64,000 bases of DNA from Litorimonas sp. (GCA_029936425.1 JAPYSU010000003.1:241902-305901); one strand, 5' to 3'; positions 15,748 to 24,738 are shown, counted from the first letter of the stretch. Notes: a model not told the origin generated them from the sequence alone. A program made the numbers and translations.

Positions 15748-17117
15748 TGGCTGATCCCACAAGTCTCGGCGTGATTGACGAATTTGTCGTCACCTTCACA
15801 AGCTATATAGATAGCGGTTTTGGTTTGCTCGGCGGCGAGGTCCAATATCTCACAGCTATCCTTATTGGCATCGATATTACCTTGGCGGGTCTTTATTGGG
15901 CGATGGGATCTGACAACTCCGTCATCGGAAAATTCCTCAAAAAAGTTATGTATGTTGGCGTCTTCGCGCTGATCATCACAAACTTTTCCGGCCTCGCAAA
16001 TATTGTCTTTAATAGCTTTGGCGGGCTTGGCCTAAAAGCGACGGCCACAACAATGACGGCTGATGATTTGCTTCGCCCGGGCTTCATTGCCAATACGGGC
16101 TTTCAGGCGGCCCACCCGATTTTGACGCAGATAGGCGAGCTTACCGGGCCTGTGAAGTTCTTTCACAACATCGTATTGATTGTCGCGCTGTTTTTGGCGT
16201 GGATCATCACGATGTTCGCTTTCTTCTTTATCGCGATACAGCTCTTTGTAACTATTCTTGAGTTCAAGCTGACGACGCTGGCAGGGTTTATACTGATACC
16301 CTTCGCGCTTTGGAATAAGACATCTTTCTTAGCAGAGAAGGTCCTTGGAAACGTCGTGGCCAGCGGCATCAAACTTATGGTGCTTGCGATTATTATAGGG
16401 ATTGGCTCGACAATCTTTGGCGACATTACATCAGCTTTCGCGCCGCCTGCGAGTGCTCCTGATACGGTAGTGCCTATCACCCTGAAAGATGCGGCCTCCA
16501 TCATGCTTGGCTCAATGGCCTTACTCGCTCTTGGTATTTTCGGCCCTGGTATCGCAACAGGCTTGGTTTCCGGCGCGCCGCAATTAGGCGCTGGCGCAGC
16601 GGTCGGCACGATGGCGGCAGTCGGCGCAGGCGCTCTGGCTGGAGGCGCCGTCGCAGGGGCCGGCATTAAAGGGATCGGGAAAGGCGCAGCGGCTTCCGTC
16701 AAAGCGGGAGCCTCTATGGCGGGCGGTTCCAAAGTGGCCTTCACGCTGGGCAGTATGTCCCAAGGCGGCGGTCTTAAAGGCGCGGCGGCGGGGGTAGGTG
16801 CCGTAGCTCAAGCGGGCGTGATGTCAGTCGCGAAAGCCGGAGGCCGTAAAGCGCTCGCAGCAGGCGGCGCAGTATCAACGGCACATGGCAATGGCATGCG
16901 CGGCGGAATGGCCGCTTTGTCCAAAGGCATGAAACCCCCTCGTAAGGATGGGGGCGGAGGTTCCGGCTCGGGTGAAACGGGCAAAGGGCCGAATTGGGCC
17001 AAGAAGGTTCATCGCCAACAGCAAACCCGTCATGCCACGCGCACTGCCACAAATGCGCTTCGCGGCGGTGATGGCGGCGGCAGTGGAAGCGGCCCATCCT
17101 TAAACCCGGACGCATAA
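15747..17117 (+). CDS. trbL: TrbL, polytopic VirB6-like channel protein
   Basis: The 456-residue protein has about six hydrophobic segments (residues 30-280). A very Gly/Ala-rich region and a basic, Gly-rich C-terminal tail follow, as is normal for TrbL. It forms part of the inner-membrane channel. The start overlaps the trbJ stop (TAATG). Confidence 0.93.
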   Translation: MADPTSLGVIDEFVVTFTSYIDSGFGLLGGEVQYLTAILIGIDITLAGLYWAMGSDNSVIGKFLKKVMYVGVFALIITNFSGLANIVFNSFGGLGLKATATTMTADDLLRPGFIANTGFQAAHPILTQIGELTGPVKFFHNIVLIVALFLAWIITMFAFFFIAIQLFVTILEFKLTTLAGFILIPFALWNKTSFLAEKVLGNVVASGIKLMVLAIIIGIGSTIFGDITSAFAPPASAPDTVVPITLKDAASIMLGSMALLALGIFGPGIATGLVSGAPQLGAGAAVGTMAAVGAGALAGGAVAGAGIKGIGKGAAASVKAGASMAGGSKVAFTLGSMSQGGGLKGAAAGVGAVAQAGVMSVAKAGGRKALAAGGAVSTAHGNGMRGGMAALSKGMKPPRKDGGGGSGSGETGKGPNWAKKVHRQQQTRHATRTATNALRGGDGGGSGSGPSLNPDA

Positions 17118-17139
17118 ATCTGAATAGGAGGACAAGACG

Positions 17140-17841
17140 ATGAAATGGAAACGTAACCAGTCGAAATTTGGAAAAACACCTGTCCCTGAGACGCCGTATC
17201 AACGCGCGGGGCAAAAAGAAGACCGCCGACTAGGACGAGCCAATGCGCGCGGCAATAGATGGTGCTTGGCCTTTTGCGGCGCCATGGGATTAGCCGCGCT
17301 GTCGACAAGCGGCCTGATATATCAAAGCGCTCAAGCCAGCATCGTGCCTTGGGTGGTTGAAGTGGACGAAAGCGGCGCGGTTAAAGCGTCAGGTCCGGCG
17401 CATACAAATTTCAAACCTTCAGACGCGCAGATTGCGCATCAATTAGCGCGCTTCATAAGCAATGTCCGGTCAGTCTCAATCGACCCTGTTGTTCTGCGTG
17501 ATAATTGGCTGAACGCTTATAATTACGCCACAGATCAAGCGGCGCTTATGCTCAATACCTACGCCAATGAGAATGATCCTTTTGCCGATATTGGGCAGCG
17601 CAGTGTGACCGTGGATGTCACGAGTATCGTGCGCTCATCCGAGGATAGCTTTGAAGTGCGTTGGCGCGAAAAATCTTTCCGTAATGGCGCGCAGCTCACC
17701 ACGCAAACTTACACGGCGAGCCTTTCAATCATCACCAAGCCGCCGACGGACGCGGAGACCCTGCATCGCAATCCACTCGGTCTCTATGTCCACGGACTTC
17801 ACTGGTCAAAAGACCTCAACGCAGCGGGAGCCTCACAATGA
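17140..17841 (+). CDS. trbF: TrbF, VirB8-like inner-membrane protein
   Basis: The 233-residue protein has a short basic cytoplasmic head with the family motif TPYQRAGQ. One membrane segment (about residues 45-65) and a periplasmic NTF2-like domain follow. It nucleates the mating channel. A GGAGG site lies about 10 bp before the ATG. Confidence 0.93.
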   Translation: MKWKRNQSKFGKTPVPETPYQRAGQKEDRRLGRANARGNRWCLAFCGAMGLAALSTSGLIYQSAQASIVPWVVEVDESGAVKASGPAHTNFKPSDAQIAHQLARFISNVRSVSIDPVVLRDNWLNAYNYATDQAALMLNTYANENDPFADIGQRSVTVDVTSIVRSSEDSFEVRWREKSFRNGAQLTTQTYTASLSIITKPPTDAETLHRNPLGLYVHGLHWSKDLNAAGASQ

Positions 17842-18890
17842 AACAGACATCACACAAAGCACGCCTAATCCTCACCACATCAATTTTGGTTTCCGCTGTT
17901 AATCTATCAGGTTGTGCCACTCTTGAAGGCGCATGGGGCAATATAAAATCGGGAAGCGTGACGACTCCGGATGAAATGTCCAAAGCGCTCTACGTGCCTG
18001 AACCTGTACAAGTCTATGACGTTTTAAGTGAAGCTGACGATTACGCGGCCCAGACGATGCCAAGCTTGATAATGGATGGGCAGATGAAACCTATGCCGCT
18101 TGATGTGGATCTATTTGATGGCGGGCCATCTTTGTCCGGCTTTCAAGCCGTCAGCTACGCCAATGATGCCGCCATTGTGAAGCCGACGACCGATAATTAC
18201 CTCAACGCGATTCAGCTTTATCCCTACACGCCGGGATCACTCTATCAGGTCTACACCTCCCCAACGCAGGTCACCGACATTGCATTGGAAAAGGGTGAAG
18301 GGCTTATCACGGTCTCCGCAGGGGACACAGAACGCTGGACGGTAGGCGATACGGTTTCAGGCAGCGGCGTAAATGAGCAGGTGCATATTTTGGTGAAGCC
18401 CATGGCAGCCAATCTTTCGACTAATGCCATTATCACCTCCACGCGGCGTACCTATTATTTGGATCTGAAATCTTTCGCCGACACTTATATGGCAGCGGTG
18501 TCTTGGCGCTATCCGCAGCAAGCTATCCGAAATTTGAGACAGGCCGCGCCGGAAAAAAGCCTTGTCACCAAGGCAAGCTATGAGCGTGTGGATGCAAGCT
18601 TGCACGCTGATGATCTGCGCTTTGATTATGTCATTAAAGGCGACACACCGCATTGGCGGCCGACACGGGTGTTCGATGATGGGTCGAAAGTCTTCATAGA
18701 ATTTCCCCAAGGGTTAGCTGCTTCTGAAGCGCCGCCCTTATTTGTCACGGACGGAAAAGGCACCATCAGTAAACTTGTCAATTACCGCGTCAGAGACGGC
18801 TATTATGTCGTTGATCGCTTATTCGACGCCGCTGAATTGCGGCTGGGCGAGAAAGATCAAACGGTCGTCCGTATTGAGCGGCAGTCGTGA
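17838..18890 (+). CDS. trbG: TrbG, VirB9-like outer-membrane core protein
   Basis: The 350-residue protein has a signal peptide ending in a lipobox (LSGC, Cys about 26) and a beta-rich C-terminal VirB9 domain (ending DAAELRLGEKDQTVVRIERQ). With TrbI it builds the outer-membrane core complex; the lipid anchor may replace the separate VirB7 lipoprotein. It overlaps trbF by 4 bp, and no trbH lies between it and trbI. Confidence 0.93.
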   Translation: MKQTSHKARLILTTSILVSAVNLSGCATLEGAWGNIKSGSVTTPDEMSKALYVPEPVQVYDVLSEADDYAAQTMPSLIMDGQMKPMPLDVDLFDGGPSLSGFQAVSYANDAAIVKPTTDNYLNAIQLYPYTPGSLYQVYTSPTQVTDIALEKGEGLITVSAGDTERWTVGDTVSGSGVNEQVHILVKPMAANLSTNAIITSTRRTYYLDLKSFADTYMAAVSWRYPQQAIRNLRQAAPEKSLVTKASYERVDASLHADDLRFDYVIKGDTPHWRPTRVFDDGSKVFIEFPQGLAASEAPPLFVTDGKGTISKLVNYRVRDGYYVVDRLFDAAELRLGEKDQTVVRIERQS

Positions 18891-20158
18891 GTGTCACTGG
18901 CATGAGCGAAGCGCCTCCCAATCTCTCAATACGGGCACGGCCGCGCGCTGTTCGTCGGTTTAGCCGCAAGGCGCTCCTCGGCGGAAGTCTGGTATTAGGC
19001 GCTGTTATGTTCGGAGCTTTGGCCATGGCGCTTCAATCACCCCAGCACGATGAAAAGGCGGAAGAGCTCTACAATGTCACCCATAAGCCGATGGCGGCAG
19101 GATTAGAGCTTCTGCCCAAGAGCTATGAAGAGATGAAGCCAAAGCTGGGGCCACCCTTGCCCGGTGACTTAGGCGAGGCGTATCTGGCTAAAGATCAGGT
19201 TTTGCCGACACCTGCCCAAGTCGCCGTCGCGTTAGAGACATCTCGACCTAAACGAAGAGCCTATAGCGCGCCTGCGCAGCCTTCATATCAGCCTGCAGCG
19301 CCTGCCTATAATCCGCCGACTCCAGGACCATCTACTCAAAGTTTGTTCTTTGACGTGGGCCGTAAAGCCGCGGGCGGTCAGGTTCAGCAATATGCGGGGG
19401 CCGCAACCGTTGACCCGTTAAGCCAAGGCCTCGGATTTCCGGTGCCCGAGATGCCCGGTTATCCCGCGCCGCCTTCCGGGTTTGATTTAGGGAACGCTGA
19501 GAGTGACCCAAATGGGCAAGTCGACAAGCAGGCCTTCTTGGAGCGGGGCGCGGATGATATTTACAATTCGCATGGCCTTGTATCGCCGCGCTCACCTTAT
19601 CAGGTCATGGCGGGTAACATCATCCCGGCGTCATTGGTCACAGGGTTAAACTCTGACCTACCGGGCCAAGTTATCGGTCAAGTGACCGAGAACGTCTATG
19701 ATACGGTGACAGGGCAGCATCTGCTCATCCCGCAAGGATCCCGTCTCATGGGGCGCTATGATAGCGTCATTGCTTTTGGTCAGAGCCGCGCGCTTGTAGT
19801 CTGGACGCGGCTTATCTTGCCTAATGGCGATAGCATTCAGCTTGACAATTTACCGGGCTCTGACAGCCAAGGTTTTGCAGGCTTGAAAGACAAGGTGGAT
19901 CGCCATACTTGGCAGTTCATCAAAGGCGCTGCTCTGTCATCGCTTCTCTCGATCGGGTCAGAATTGGCCAGCGATGATACTGACCGCCTGACGCGAGCCT
20001 TACAGAACGCAGGCCAAGACACAGCGAACATTGCCGGGCAGCGGATCATTGACCGCAATCTGAATGTTCAACCCACATTGCGCGTACGCCAAGGCTGGCG
20101 GTTTAACGTCATCGTGTCGCGCGACCTTATTCTCAAACCCTATGGAGGCCACCCATGA
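18887..20158 (+). CDS. trbI: TrbI, VirB10-like core complex protein
   Basis: The 423-residue protein has one N-terminal membrane segment (about residues 28-48), a Pro-rich periplasmic stretch (about 110-150), and the C-terminal VirB10 barrel (GQVIGQVTENVYD, LLIPQGSRLMG, FNVIVSRDLIL). GTG 18887 overlaps the trbG stop. ATG 18902 is an equally likely start and costs five residues. Confidence 0.94.
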   Translation: MSVTGMSEAPPNLSIRARPRAVRRFSRKALLGGSLVLGAVMFGALAMALQSPQHDEKAEELYNVTHKPMAAGLELLPKSYEEMKPKLGPPLPGDLGEAYLAKDQVLPTPAQVAVALETSRPKRRAYSAPAQPSYQPAAPAYNPPTPGPSTQSLFFDVGRKAAGGQVQQYAGAATVDPLSQGLGFPVPEMPGYPAPPSGFDLGNAESDPNGQVDKQAFLERGADDIYNSHGLVSPRSPYQVMAGNIIPASLVTGLNSDLPGQVIGQVTENVYDTVTGQHLLIPQGSRLMGRYDSVIAFGQSRALVVWTRLILPNGDSIQLDNLPGSDSQGFAGLKDKVDRHTWQFIKGAALSSLLSIGSELASDDTDRLTRALQNAGQDTANIAGQRIIDRNLNVQPTLRVRQGWRFNVIVSRDLILKPYGGHP

Positions 20159-20379
20159 GCACGCCCAAGCTAAAGCTACACAAACTTCCCGATACCAAGC
20201 CAACCAAGCACACAATTTCTGTGATGCCGGACTTGGAAGCTGAGTTGGAAGCCTATGCCAAAGTCTATGAAAAGGCTTACGGCGAAAAGGCGGAGATCTC
20301 AGCACTCATCCCGTCAATGCTCGCAAGTTTTCTTGCCGGTGATGCGGGGTTCAAAAAGGCCAAGCGCGAGCTGGCCTAA
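20155..20379 (+). CDS. DUF2274-family small protein
   Basis: The 74-residue protein begins KLKLHKLPDTKPTKHTISV, the usual opening of DUF2274 proteins, which follow trbI in many Trb-type elements. The body is a simple helix region with a Lys-rich end. The function is not known. The ATG overlaps the trbI stop by 4 bp. Confidence 0.85.
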   Translation: MSTPKLKLHKLPDTKPTKHTISVMPDLEAELEAYAKVYEKAYGEKAEISALIPSMLASFLAGDAGFKKAKRELA

Positions 20380-20412
20380 TTTCCACCACGTCAAGCACAG
20401 GAGAAAAACGCT

Positions 20413-20730
20413 ATGGCTACTATTGGAACATTCAAACCGACAGCGACGGGCTTTGAGGGCACCATCGCAACATTGATGACGAGTAAAAAGGTTCGCTTTG
20501 TCGCGAATGAGAAAAAGAAAACGGAAAACAGTCCGGACTATTTTGTAAAATCCGGTCGCTGTGATCTCGGCGTGGCTTGGAATGATGTCACGGAACCGCA
20601 GGACGACGCAGAGCCGCTGGAATATATCAGCGTGAAGCTTGACGGGCCTGAAATGACGAAGCCGATCAATGCCGCGCTGTTTCACCGTGAAGATGGTGCT
20701 GACCTCGTGTGGTCACGTCCGAAGTCATAA
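20413..20730 (+). CDS. DUF736-family protein
   Basis: The 105-residue protein matches the DUF736 pattern: MATIGTFKPTATGFEGTI at the start, GAAW-like (LGVAWNDVT) in the middle, and YISVKLDGPEM near the end. It is common on conjugative elements, and some homologues look single-strand-DNA-binding-like, but the role is unproven. A GGAG site lies 12 bp upstream. It ends the tra/trb transcription unit. Confidence 0.88.
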   Translation: MATIGTFKPTATGFEGTIATLMTSKKVRFVANEKKKTENSPDYFVKSGRCDLGVAWNDVTEPQDDAEPLEYISVKLDGPEMTKPINAALFHREDGADLVWSRPKS

Positions 20731-20738
20731 TCTTAAGC

Positions 20739-20777
20739 AAAAAAATTGATGTGGTGCGCATTTAAGCGCGCACCACA
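20739..20777 (-). terminator. Strong hairpin with T-run on the minus strand
   Basis: TGTGGTGCGC (20750-20759) and GCGCACCACA (20768-20777) form a perfect 10-bp stem with an 8-base loop. On the minus strand the stem is followed by a T-run (the A-run at 20740-20746), as in an intrinsic terminator for leftward transcripts. On the plus strand no T-run follows. It may stop readthrough from the integrase side from entering the trb operon, or act as an operator for the next gene. Confidence 0.5.
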
Positions 20778-20801
20778 CATTGAGGTAATAGGAGTTAAAG
20801 T

Positions 20802-21068
20802 ATGGAACGAGAACAGGAAGGTTTGCCGCAACCAAAAAATCGGCATCGTCCAATCGATAGCCCTTATAAAACTGTAGATGAGGCTGCAGAGTATTTACGC
20901 CTTAATCCACGAACTTTAAACAATATGAGGTCAGCGGGCAGGGGGCCTTGTTTTCACAAGCATGGCCGCAGAGTGCTTTATCATATCGATGAATTAGCTA
21001 AATGGTCAGGTCTTACAAAGAAGACGATGCGGGAGCCTGAGGTAGAAACTCATAATATGTTCGCGTAG
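20802..21068 (+). CDS. Excisionase-like / AlpA-type HTH protein
   Basis: The 88-residue protein contains a MerR-like winged helix-turn-helix (KTVDEAAEYLRLNPRTLNNMRSAGRGPCFHKHGRRVLYHIDELAKW), the form found in Xis and AlpA proteins. It lies beside the integrase and has its own AGGAG site. It probably directs excision of the element or regulates the integrase. DNA-binding is clear; the excisionase role is inferred. Confidence 0.8.
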   Translation: MEREQEGLPQPKNRHRPIDSPYKTVDEAAEYLRLNPRTLNNMRSAGRGPCFHKHGRRVLYHIDELAKWSGLTKKTMREPEVETHNMFA

Positions 21069-21098
21069 TTCTTTGACATCTCAAAACAAAAATAAAGT

Positions 21099-21123
21099 TG
21101 AGCCTTAAGGGGCTCATTTTTTA
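21099..21123 (+). terminator. Intrinsic terminator after the excisionase-like gene
   Basis: TGAGCC (21099-21104) pairs with GGCTCA (21111-21116) around a 6-base loop and is followed by a T-run from 21117. It lies 31 bp after the excisionase-like gene and abuts the end of the convergent integrase. Confidence 0.7.
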
Positions 21124-22206
21124 TAGAGGTTTTACTGACGCGAGAGGACTGACTTGTCGTGGTCGATAATCCGCAAAAACCACGGCAGGGTCCAAATGGG
21201 TATAGCGTTTGAGCATTTTCCAGTCTTTGTGTCCTGTTACTAATGCAACTTTTTCAATACTTAACCCTGCTTCGAAAAGTCGACTAGTGGCTTCGTGACG
21301 GAAATCATGAAATCTCAAGTCTACAATGCCCAATTTGTCACGACCACGCCGATAGTATGTACCGATAGTCTTATTATTATATGGAAATATCCGGCCTGTT
21401 GCGCGAGACTCAAATTTTTGCTCTTCGAGAAGAGCCCATGCATCATACCCCGTTAGGTCAAGAAGGGGTACGCGTTGATGATTTCCGTATTTGTTCCTAG
21501 GGTCCTTTCGGTCCCTAACAATGATGCAGCGAGTTCTTGCATCGAGGTCTTCCCATGTTATCCGGCAAATTTCGCTTTGGCGCATGCCGGTAGCAATTGC
21601 AAACTTGATAATCCGGGCAATTGGGATGTTTGTGGTGCTGAAATTCTCAAAATAACTTATAAGACGATCTAGTTCGTTCTGGGTTGGTCGTCTATCTCGT
21701 TCATTGCTACGGCCAATTAGACCTAAGCGTCTCAATGCGATTCGAGCAAGATCAACTTCTTGAGTTGTTATTTCAACTCCATGAACTGCAGCAGCATGAA
21801 TTATAATAGTATGAATGTAAGAAATATCCGCGGCGAGGGTTGCTGGGCCAGCTCCTTCTTTAGCGCGCTTCTGTCCATACTCTAAAATCGTCGCCCTTTT
21901 CAGTCTTGATAGTTTTGTCCTGCCTAAGTTTTTCTTCAGCATTCTCAAGGCAAACTCTTTGGATCGACCTAGGGGTTTGTTGACCTCAATCATGTCCGCA
22001 ATATGCAAATCTATCAGTTGCCCGAAAGTCGTGAATCCAGAAACTTTAGGTGCTATAATATTTGTCCCTTGGTCTGTTCGTCTGTCCGCTTCTAGTGACC
22101 AAGAGACTGCGTCAGCTTTTCTTGAAAAGGTTTTTGACGCATACTGACCCTTGCGTCTAATCTGTACGCGGTAGTTACCTGATTTGAGTTTTACTATAGT
22201 TGCCAT
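21121..22206 (-). CDS. int: Tyrosine integrase of the dusA-associated type
   Basis: The 361-residue recombinase shows the catalytic set: Arg209 (GMRQSEICRI), HDFR at 300-303, His326 (VTGHKDW) and the nucleophile Tyr335 (KRYTHLDP). An N-terminal arm-binding domain (NYRVQIRRKGQYASKTF) and a core-binding domain precede them. It reads away from dusA and starts 100 bp from it, the arrangement described for integrases that target the 5' end of dusA. Insertion into dusA is therefore the expected activity. Confidence 0.93.
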   Translation of the reverse strand: MATIVKLKSGNYRVQIRRKGQYASKTFSRKADAVSWSLEADRRTDQGTNIIAPKVSGFTTFGQLIDLHIADMIEVNKPLGRSKEFALRMLKKNLGRTKLSRLKRATILEYGQKRAKEGAGPATLAADISYIHTIIIHAAAVHGVEITTQEVDLARIALRRLGLIGRSNERDRRPTQNELDRLISYFENFSTTNIPIARIIKFAIATGMRQSEICRITWEDLDARTRCIIVRDRKDPRNKYGNHQRVPLLDLTGYDAWALLEEQKFESRATGRIFPYNNKTIGTYYRRGRDKLGIVDLRFHDFRHEATSRLFEAGLSIEKVALVTGHKDWKMLKRYTHLDPAVVFADYRPRQVSPLASVKPL

Positions 22207-22209
22207 TTT

Positions 22210-22273
22210 GTGTGCAATTCGTGTGCAGTACCACAGAGAATCGGGGTGATTTCCAGTGAATTTGAGTGCACAC
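22210..22273. other. Candidate integrase arm-type sites
   Basis: The heptamer GTGTGCA occurs at 22210-22216 and 22221-22227 (11-bp pitch, one helical turn), and inverted at 22267-22273. All three lie in the 101 bp between int and dusA, where arm-type integrase or excisionase sites are expected. They overlap the int promoter region, so they may also regulate int. Confidence 0.45.
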
Positions 22274-22307
22274 GCGTCCTTTCTAAGTGTTTGAAGTATA
22301 ACAAAAA

Positions 22308-23300
22308 ATGAAGCAAAATCAAGAGTTTACAGTAAGTGTTGCACCCATGATGGATTGGACGGACAGGCATTGTCGGTGGTTCCACCGTCAGCTTTCGAAA
22401 CGCTTGGAACTCTATACCGAAATGGTGGTTGCCGATGCGGTCATTCATGGACCTCGCGATAGATTGCTTGGGTTTGATGAGAGTGAGCATCCGGTCATAC
22501 TCCAGATTGGAGGCAGCGATCCTGAGAAGTTATCCGAGGCCTCTAAAATCGGGGAGGATTATGGCTATGACGGACTCAATATAAATATTGGATGTCCGTC
22601 CGACAGAGTCCAGTCGGGTCGCTTCGGAGCCTGTTTAATGGCAGAGCCCGAACTCGTGGCGGAGTGTTTTTCTGCCATGCAGAACGCCGTAAAAATACCT
22701 GTGACGGTAAAATGCCGATTGGGGATTGATGAGCAGACTTGCGAAGAAACCCTGCCAGAATTTCTGGAGACCGTCTCCAAAGCGGGATGCGACACTTTTA
22801 TCATTCATGCCCGAAAAGCCTGGCTTCAGGGATTGAGCCCAAAAGAAAACCGCGACGTGCCGCCTCTGGATTATGACCTGGTTAAAGAGATGAAAGTTCG
22901 TTTTCCGAATTTGAAAATTGAATTGAACGGAGGCCTCAAAGACATCGAAAGCTCTTTGCAGGAAACAACCCAATTAGACGGATTTATGCTGGGACGAGCC
23001 GCCTATCATACGCCCTGGTTACTAAGCGAGATAGATAGCTGGGTTTTCGGAGACCCATCGCCTGATTTTGATCGCAGCGATATAGTGTCCCGCTTGGTCG
23101 GGTATTTACACTCAATCGAGGAGCAGGACCGCTCGGCAAAAGCCCTGCTTCGTCATGTCATGGGACTATATAGCGGACAGGTTGGGGCGCGGCTCTGGCG
23201 CCGCGCATTGAGTGAAGGCGCGGCAAGCGTTATCAAACCCTCTGAGGTTCTTACTCAGGCCCATCAGGTCGTTACTGACGCTTTGGAACGCGCGGCTTAG
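22308..23300 (+). CDS. dusA: tRNA-dihydrouridine(20/20a) synthase DusA
   Basis: The 330-residue FMN enzyme reduces uridine in the tRNA D-loop. It shows SVAPMMDWTDRHCR (residues 10-23), NINIGCPSDRVQSGRFGACL with catalytic Cys109, and FIIHARKAWLQGLSPKENR. The 5' codons coding PMMDWTD (about 22338-22366) are the usual att site of dusA islands. The element has therefore apparently supplied a new leader and first codons while keeping the enzyme intact. No clear ribosome site precedes ATG 22308. Its end overlaps the next gene by one base. Confidence 0.96.
   Translation: MKQNQEFTVSVAPMMDWTDRHCRWFHRQLSKRLELYTEMVVADAVIHGPRDRLLGFDESEHPVILQIGGSDPEKLSEASKIGEDYGYDGLNINIGCPSDRVQSGRFGACLMAEPELVAECFSAMQNAVKIPVTVKCRLGIDEQTCEETLPEFLETVSKAGCDTFIIHARKAWLQGLSPKENRDVPPLDYDLVKEMKVRFPNLKIELNGGLKDIESSLQETTQLDGFMLGRAAYHTPWLLSEIDSWVFGDPSPDFDRSDIVSRLVGYLHSIEEQDRSAKALLRHVMGLYSGQVGARLWRRALSEGAASVIKPSEVLTQAHQVVTDALERAA
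22338..22366. other. Predicted attR core within dusA
   Basis: These bases encode the VAPMMDWTD motif that dusA integrases are known to target. The matching attL copy would be outside the window, so the exact crossover and repeat length cannot be read here. Confidence 0.45.
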
Positions 23301-24139
23301 TGGATCCTGCAACCCTTATATTTTTGATTTTCGCCTTGCTCTGCGTCGCGATGGTTTCCGGTTTTGCCGCTGGATTATTTGGAATAGGCGGCGGGGCGGT
23401 CATGGTGCCGGCTCTTCATTATGCCTTGAAGGCGATTGGCGTCGCCAATGAAACAGTCATGCATACAGCCGTTGCCACGAGCGCCGCCGTCATCATCGTC
23501 AATAGTTGGCGATCCGTGCGCAAACATCACGCCCGAGGCTCTGTGGATATGGATATCCTGTTGCCAAAACAAATTTGGCGCAGTTATGGATTGTGGATAG
23601 GGGCTGGCTCTTTCTTAGCGGCCTTATGGATTGCTCCTAAAATGTCCGGAGAGGCTCTGACGGCCCTATTTGCTATCATTGCCTTTTTTGTCTCCCTTCA
23701 ATTTATTTTCGGCCGTCCCGATTTTGTCATCAGGCAGTCCGTCCCGGGGGGATTGGCGCCGCCAGTGGTGGGCTCAACCGTCGGCGGGTTATCTGCCCTT
23801 ATGGGTATCGGGGGAGGCTCCCTGAGCGTTCCCTTGCTAAGTCTATGCAACGTACCAATACACAGGGCTATCGGAACGGCTTCAGGGTTTGGACTGGCAA
23901 TTGCGTTGCCGGCAACGGCCGGGTTTATCATCTCTGGCTGGGGCGTCGGCCAGAGACCTGTTTTATCGCTAGGTTACGTCAACATCGCCGGATTTGCCAT
24001 CATCGCGGGGGTCTCACTATTTTTTGTTCCCCTTGGCGTGAAAGCCGCTCACGCGCTAAATGCCTCTATGCTGAAGAAAATTTTTGGACTCTGTCTGATG
24101 CTTGTCGTGCTGAATATGCTGCGCGAGAGCCTGCTTTAA
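23300..24139 (+). CDS. TauE/SafE-family (DUF81) membrane permease
   Basis: The 279-residue protein has about eight membrane segments and the two Gly-rich signatures of the family (GLFGIGGGAVMVPAL near residues 26-40 and MGIGGGSLSVPLL near 168-180). Family members export sulfite, sulfoacetate or related anions; the substrate here is unknown. GTG 23300 shares a base with the dusA stop, so the two are likely co-transcribed. The end overlaps a convergent gene by 4 bp. Confidence 0.88.
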   Translation: MDPATLIFLIFALLCVAMVSGFAAGLFGIGGGAVMVPALHYALKAIGVANETVMHTAVATSAAVIIVNSWRSVRKHHARGSVDMDILLPKQIWRSYGLWIGAGSFLAALWIAPKMSGEALTALFAIIAFFVSLQFIFGRPDFVIRQSVPGGLAPPVVGSTVGGLSALMGIGGGSLSVPLLSLCNVPIHRAIGTASGFGLAIALPATAGFIISGWGVGQRPVLSLGYVNIAGFAIIAGVSLFFVPLGVKAAHALNASMLKKIFGLCLMLVVLNMLRESLL

Positions 24140-24738
24140 AACCGTAAAGTCATGACCGTCGGACTGGCCTGAACAAATTGAAGTTCTCCCAGATAGGTCA
24201 TGCCCAGTAAGGAGACATCCAGGCCCGTCGGAACGACTATGGCGTCGACATCCTTTATGGTAATGGCTCCCACCGAAATTCTGTCCAGCACGATGCGCGC
24301 TGCCATATTGTCGCCGCCTGCCGTTCGAATTGGTAGATCATAGACAAGATCGCGCGTTTTTATGCCGGCCTTTTTTGCATCCATTTCGGTCAGCGCCACC
24401 ATGCCCGCGCCTGTATCAACCAGAAACCTGACGGATCCGGTATTGACGCGCGCTTGTGTCCAGAACTGTCCATCACTTGGATTTTTACGCAAGGTAACGA
24501 CAGAGGCGGATTTGGGCGCTTTGTTTTCTGATTGAATGGGAGCCGGGGATTGGGTTTCTATAGTCTCAGACGGCGCGCAGGCCATCACAACAAGGCTTAA
24601 GACAAACCCTATCATGAGACGTTGTAAGCTCCGCCTTAGGGTGCTCCGTTCAAACAAGGAAAACCGGGCGTGTCTGGGACCGATAAACCGAAAACGCCTT
24701 TCGGGCCTGACAGATAAGTTTCCAGATGTCATAAACAT
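24136..24738 (-). CDS. Retropepsin-like aspartic peptidase, membrane-anchored
   Basis: The C-terminal domain is a clan AA retropepsin-like fold with the catalytic triad VDTGAG (FLVDTGAGMVAL) and a second hydrophobic-Gly element (VSLLGMTYLGEL). Upstream lies a hydrophobic segment ending VVMAC, a possible lipobox. Three starts are possible: ATG 24738, an internal TTG giving a basic signal peptide, or ATG 24615. Soluble single-domain enzymes of this type act as homodimers in the periplasm. The substrate is unknown. Confidence 0.8.
   Translation of the reverse strand: MFMTSGNLSVRPERRFRFIGPRHARFSLFERSTLRRSLQRLMIGFVLSLVVMACAPSETIETQSPAPIQSENKAPKSASVVTLRKNPSDGQFWTQARVNTGSVRFLVDTGAGMVALTEMDAKKAGIKTRDLVYDLPIRTAGGDNMAARIVLDRISVGAITIKDVDAIVVPTGLDVSLLGMTYLGELQFVQASPTVMTLRF

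Larger units (their letters stand above)
1..22366. mobile_element. Integrative conjugative element, right-hand part, integrated in dusA
   Basis: The segment contains a relaxase, a coupling protein, a full Trb-type mating apparatus, an excisionase-like gene and a tyrosine integrase whose start lies 100 bp from the start of dusA. Integrases next to the 5' end of dusA are known to mark islands inserted into that gene. The left boundary is outside the window, so the direct repeats that would prove the ends cannot be compared. The right boundary is placed at the conserved 5' codons of dusA. No replication or partition genes are visible, which favours an integrated element over a plasmid. The cargo (2.2-8.0 kb) sits between the relaxase and traG. 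Confidence 0.85.

Noticed and set aside
16163..16744. 193-codon frame antisense to trbL
   Set aside because: Low-complexity Ala/Pro translation created by the Gly/Ala-rich trbL sequence.
1..22366. Prophage
   Set aside because: No capsid, terminase, portal or lysis gene; all backbone genes are conjugative.
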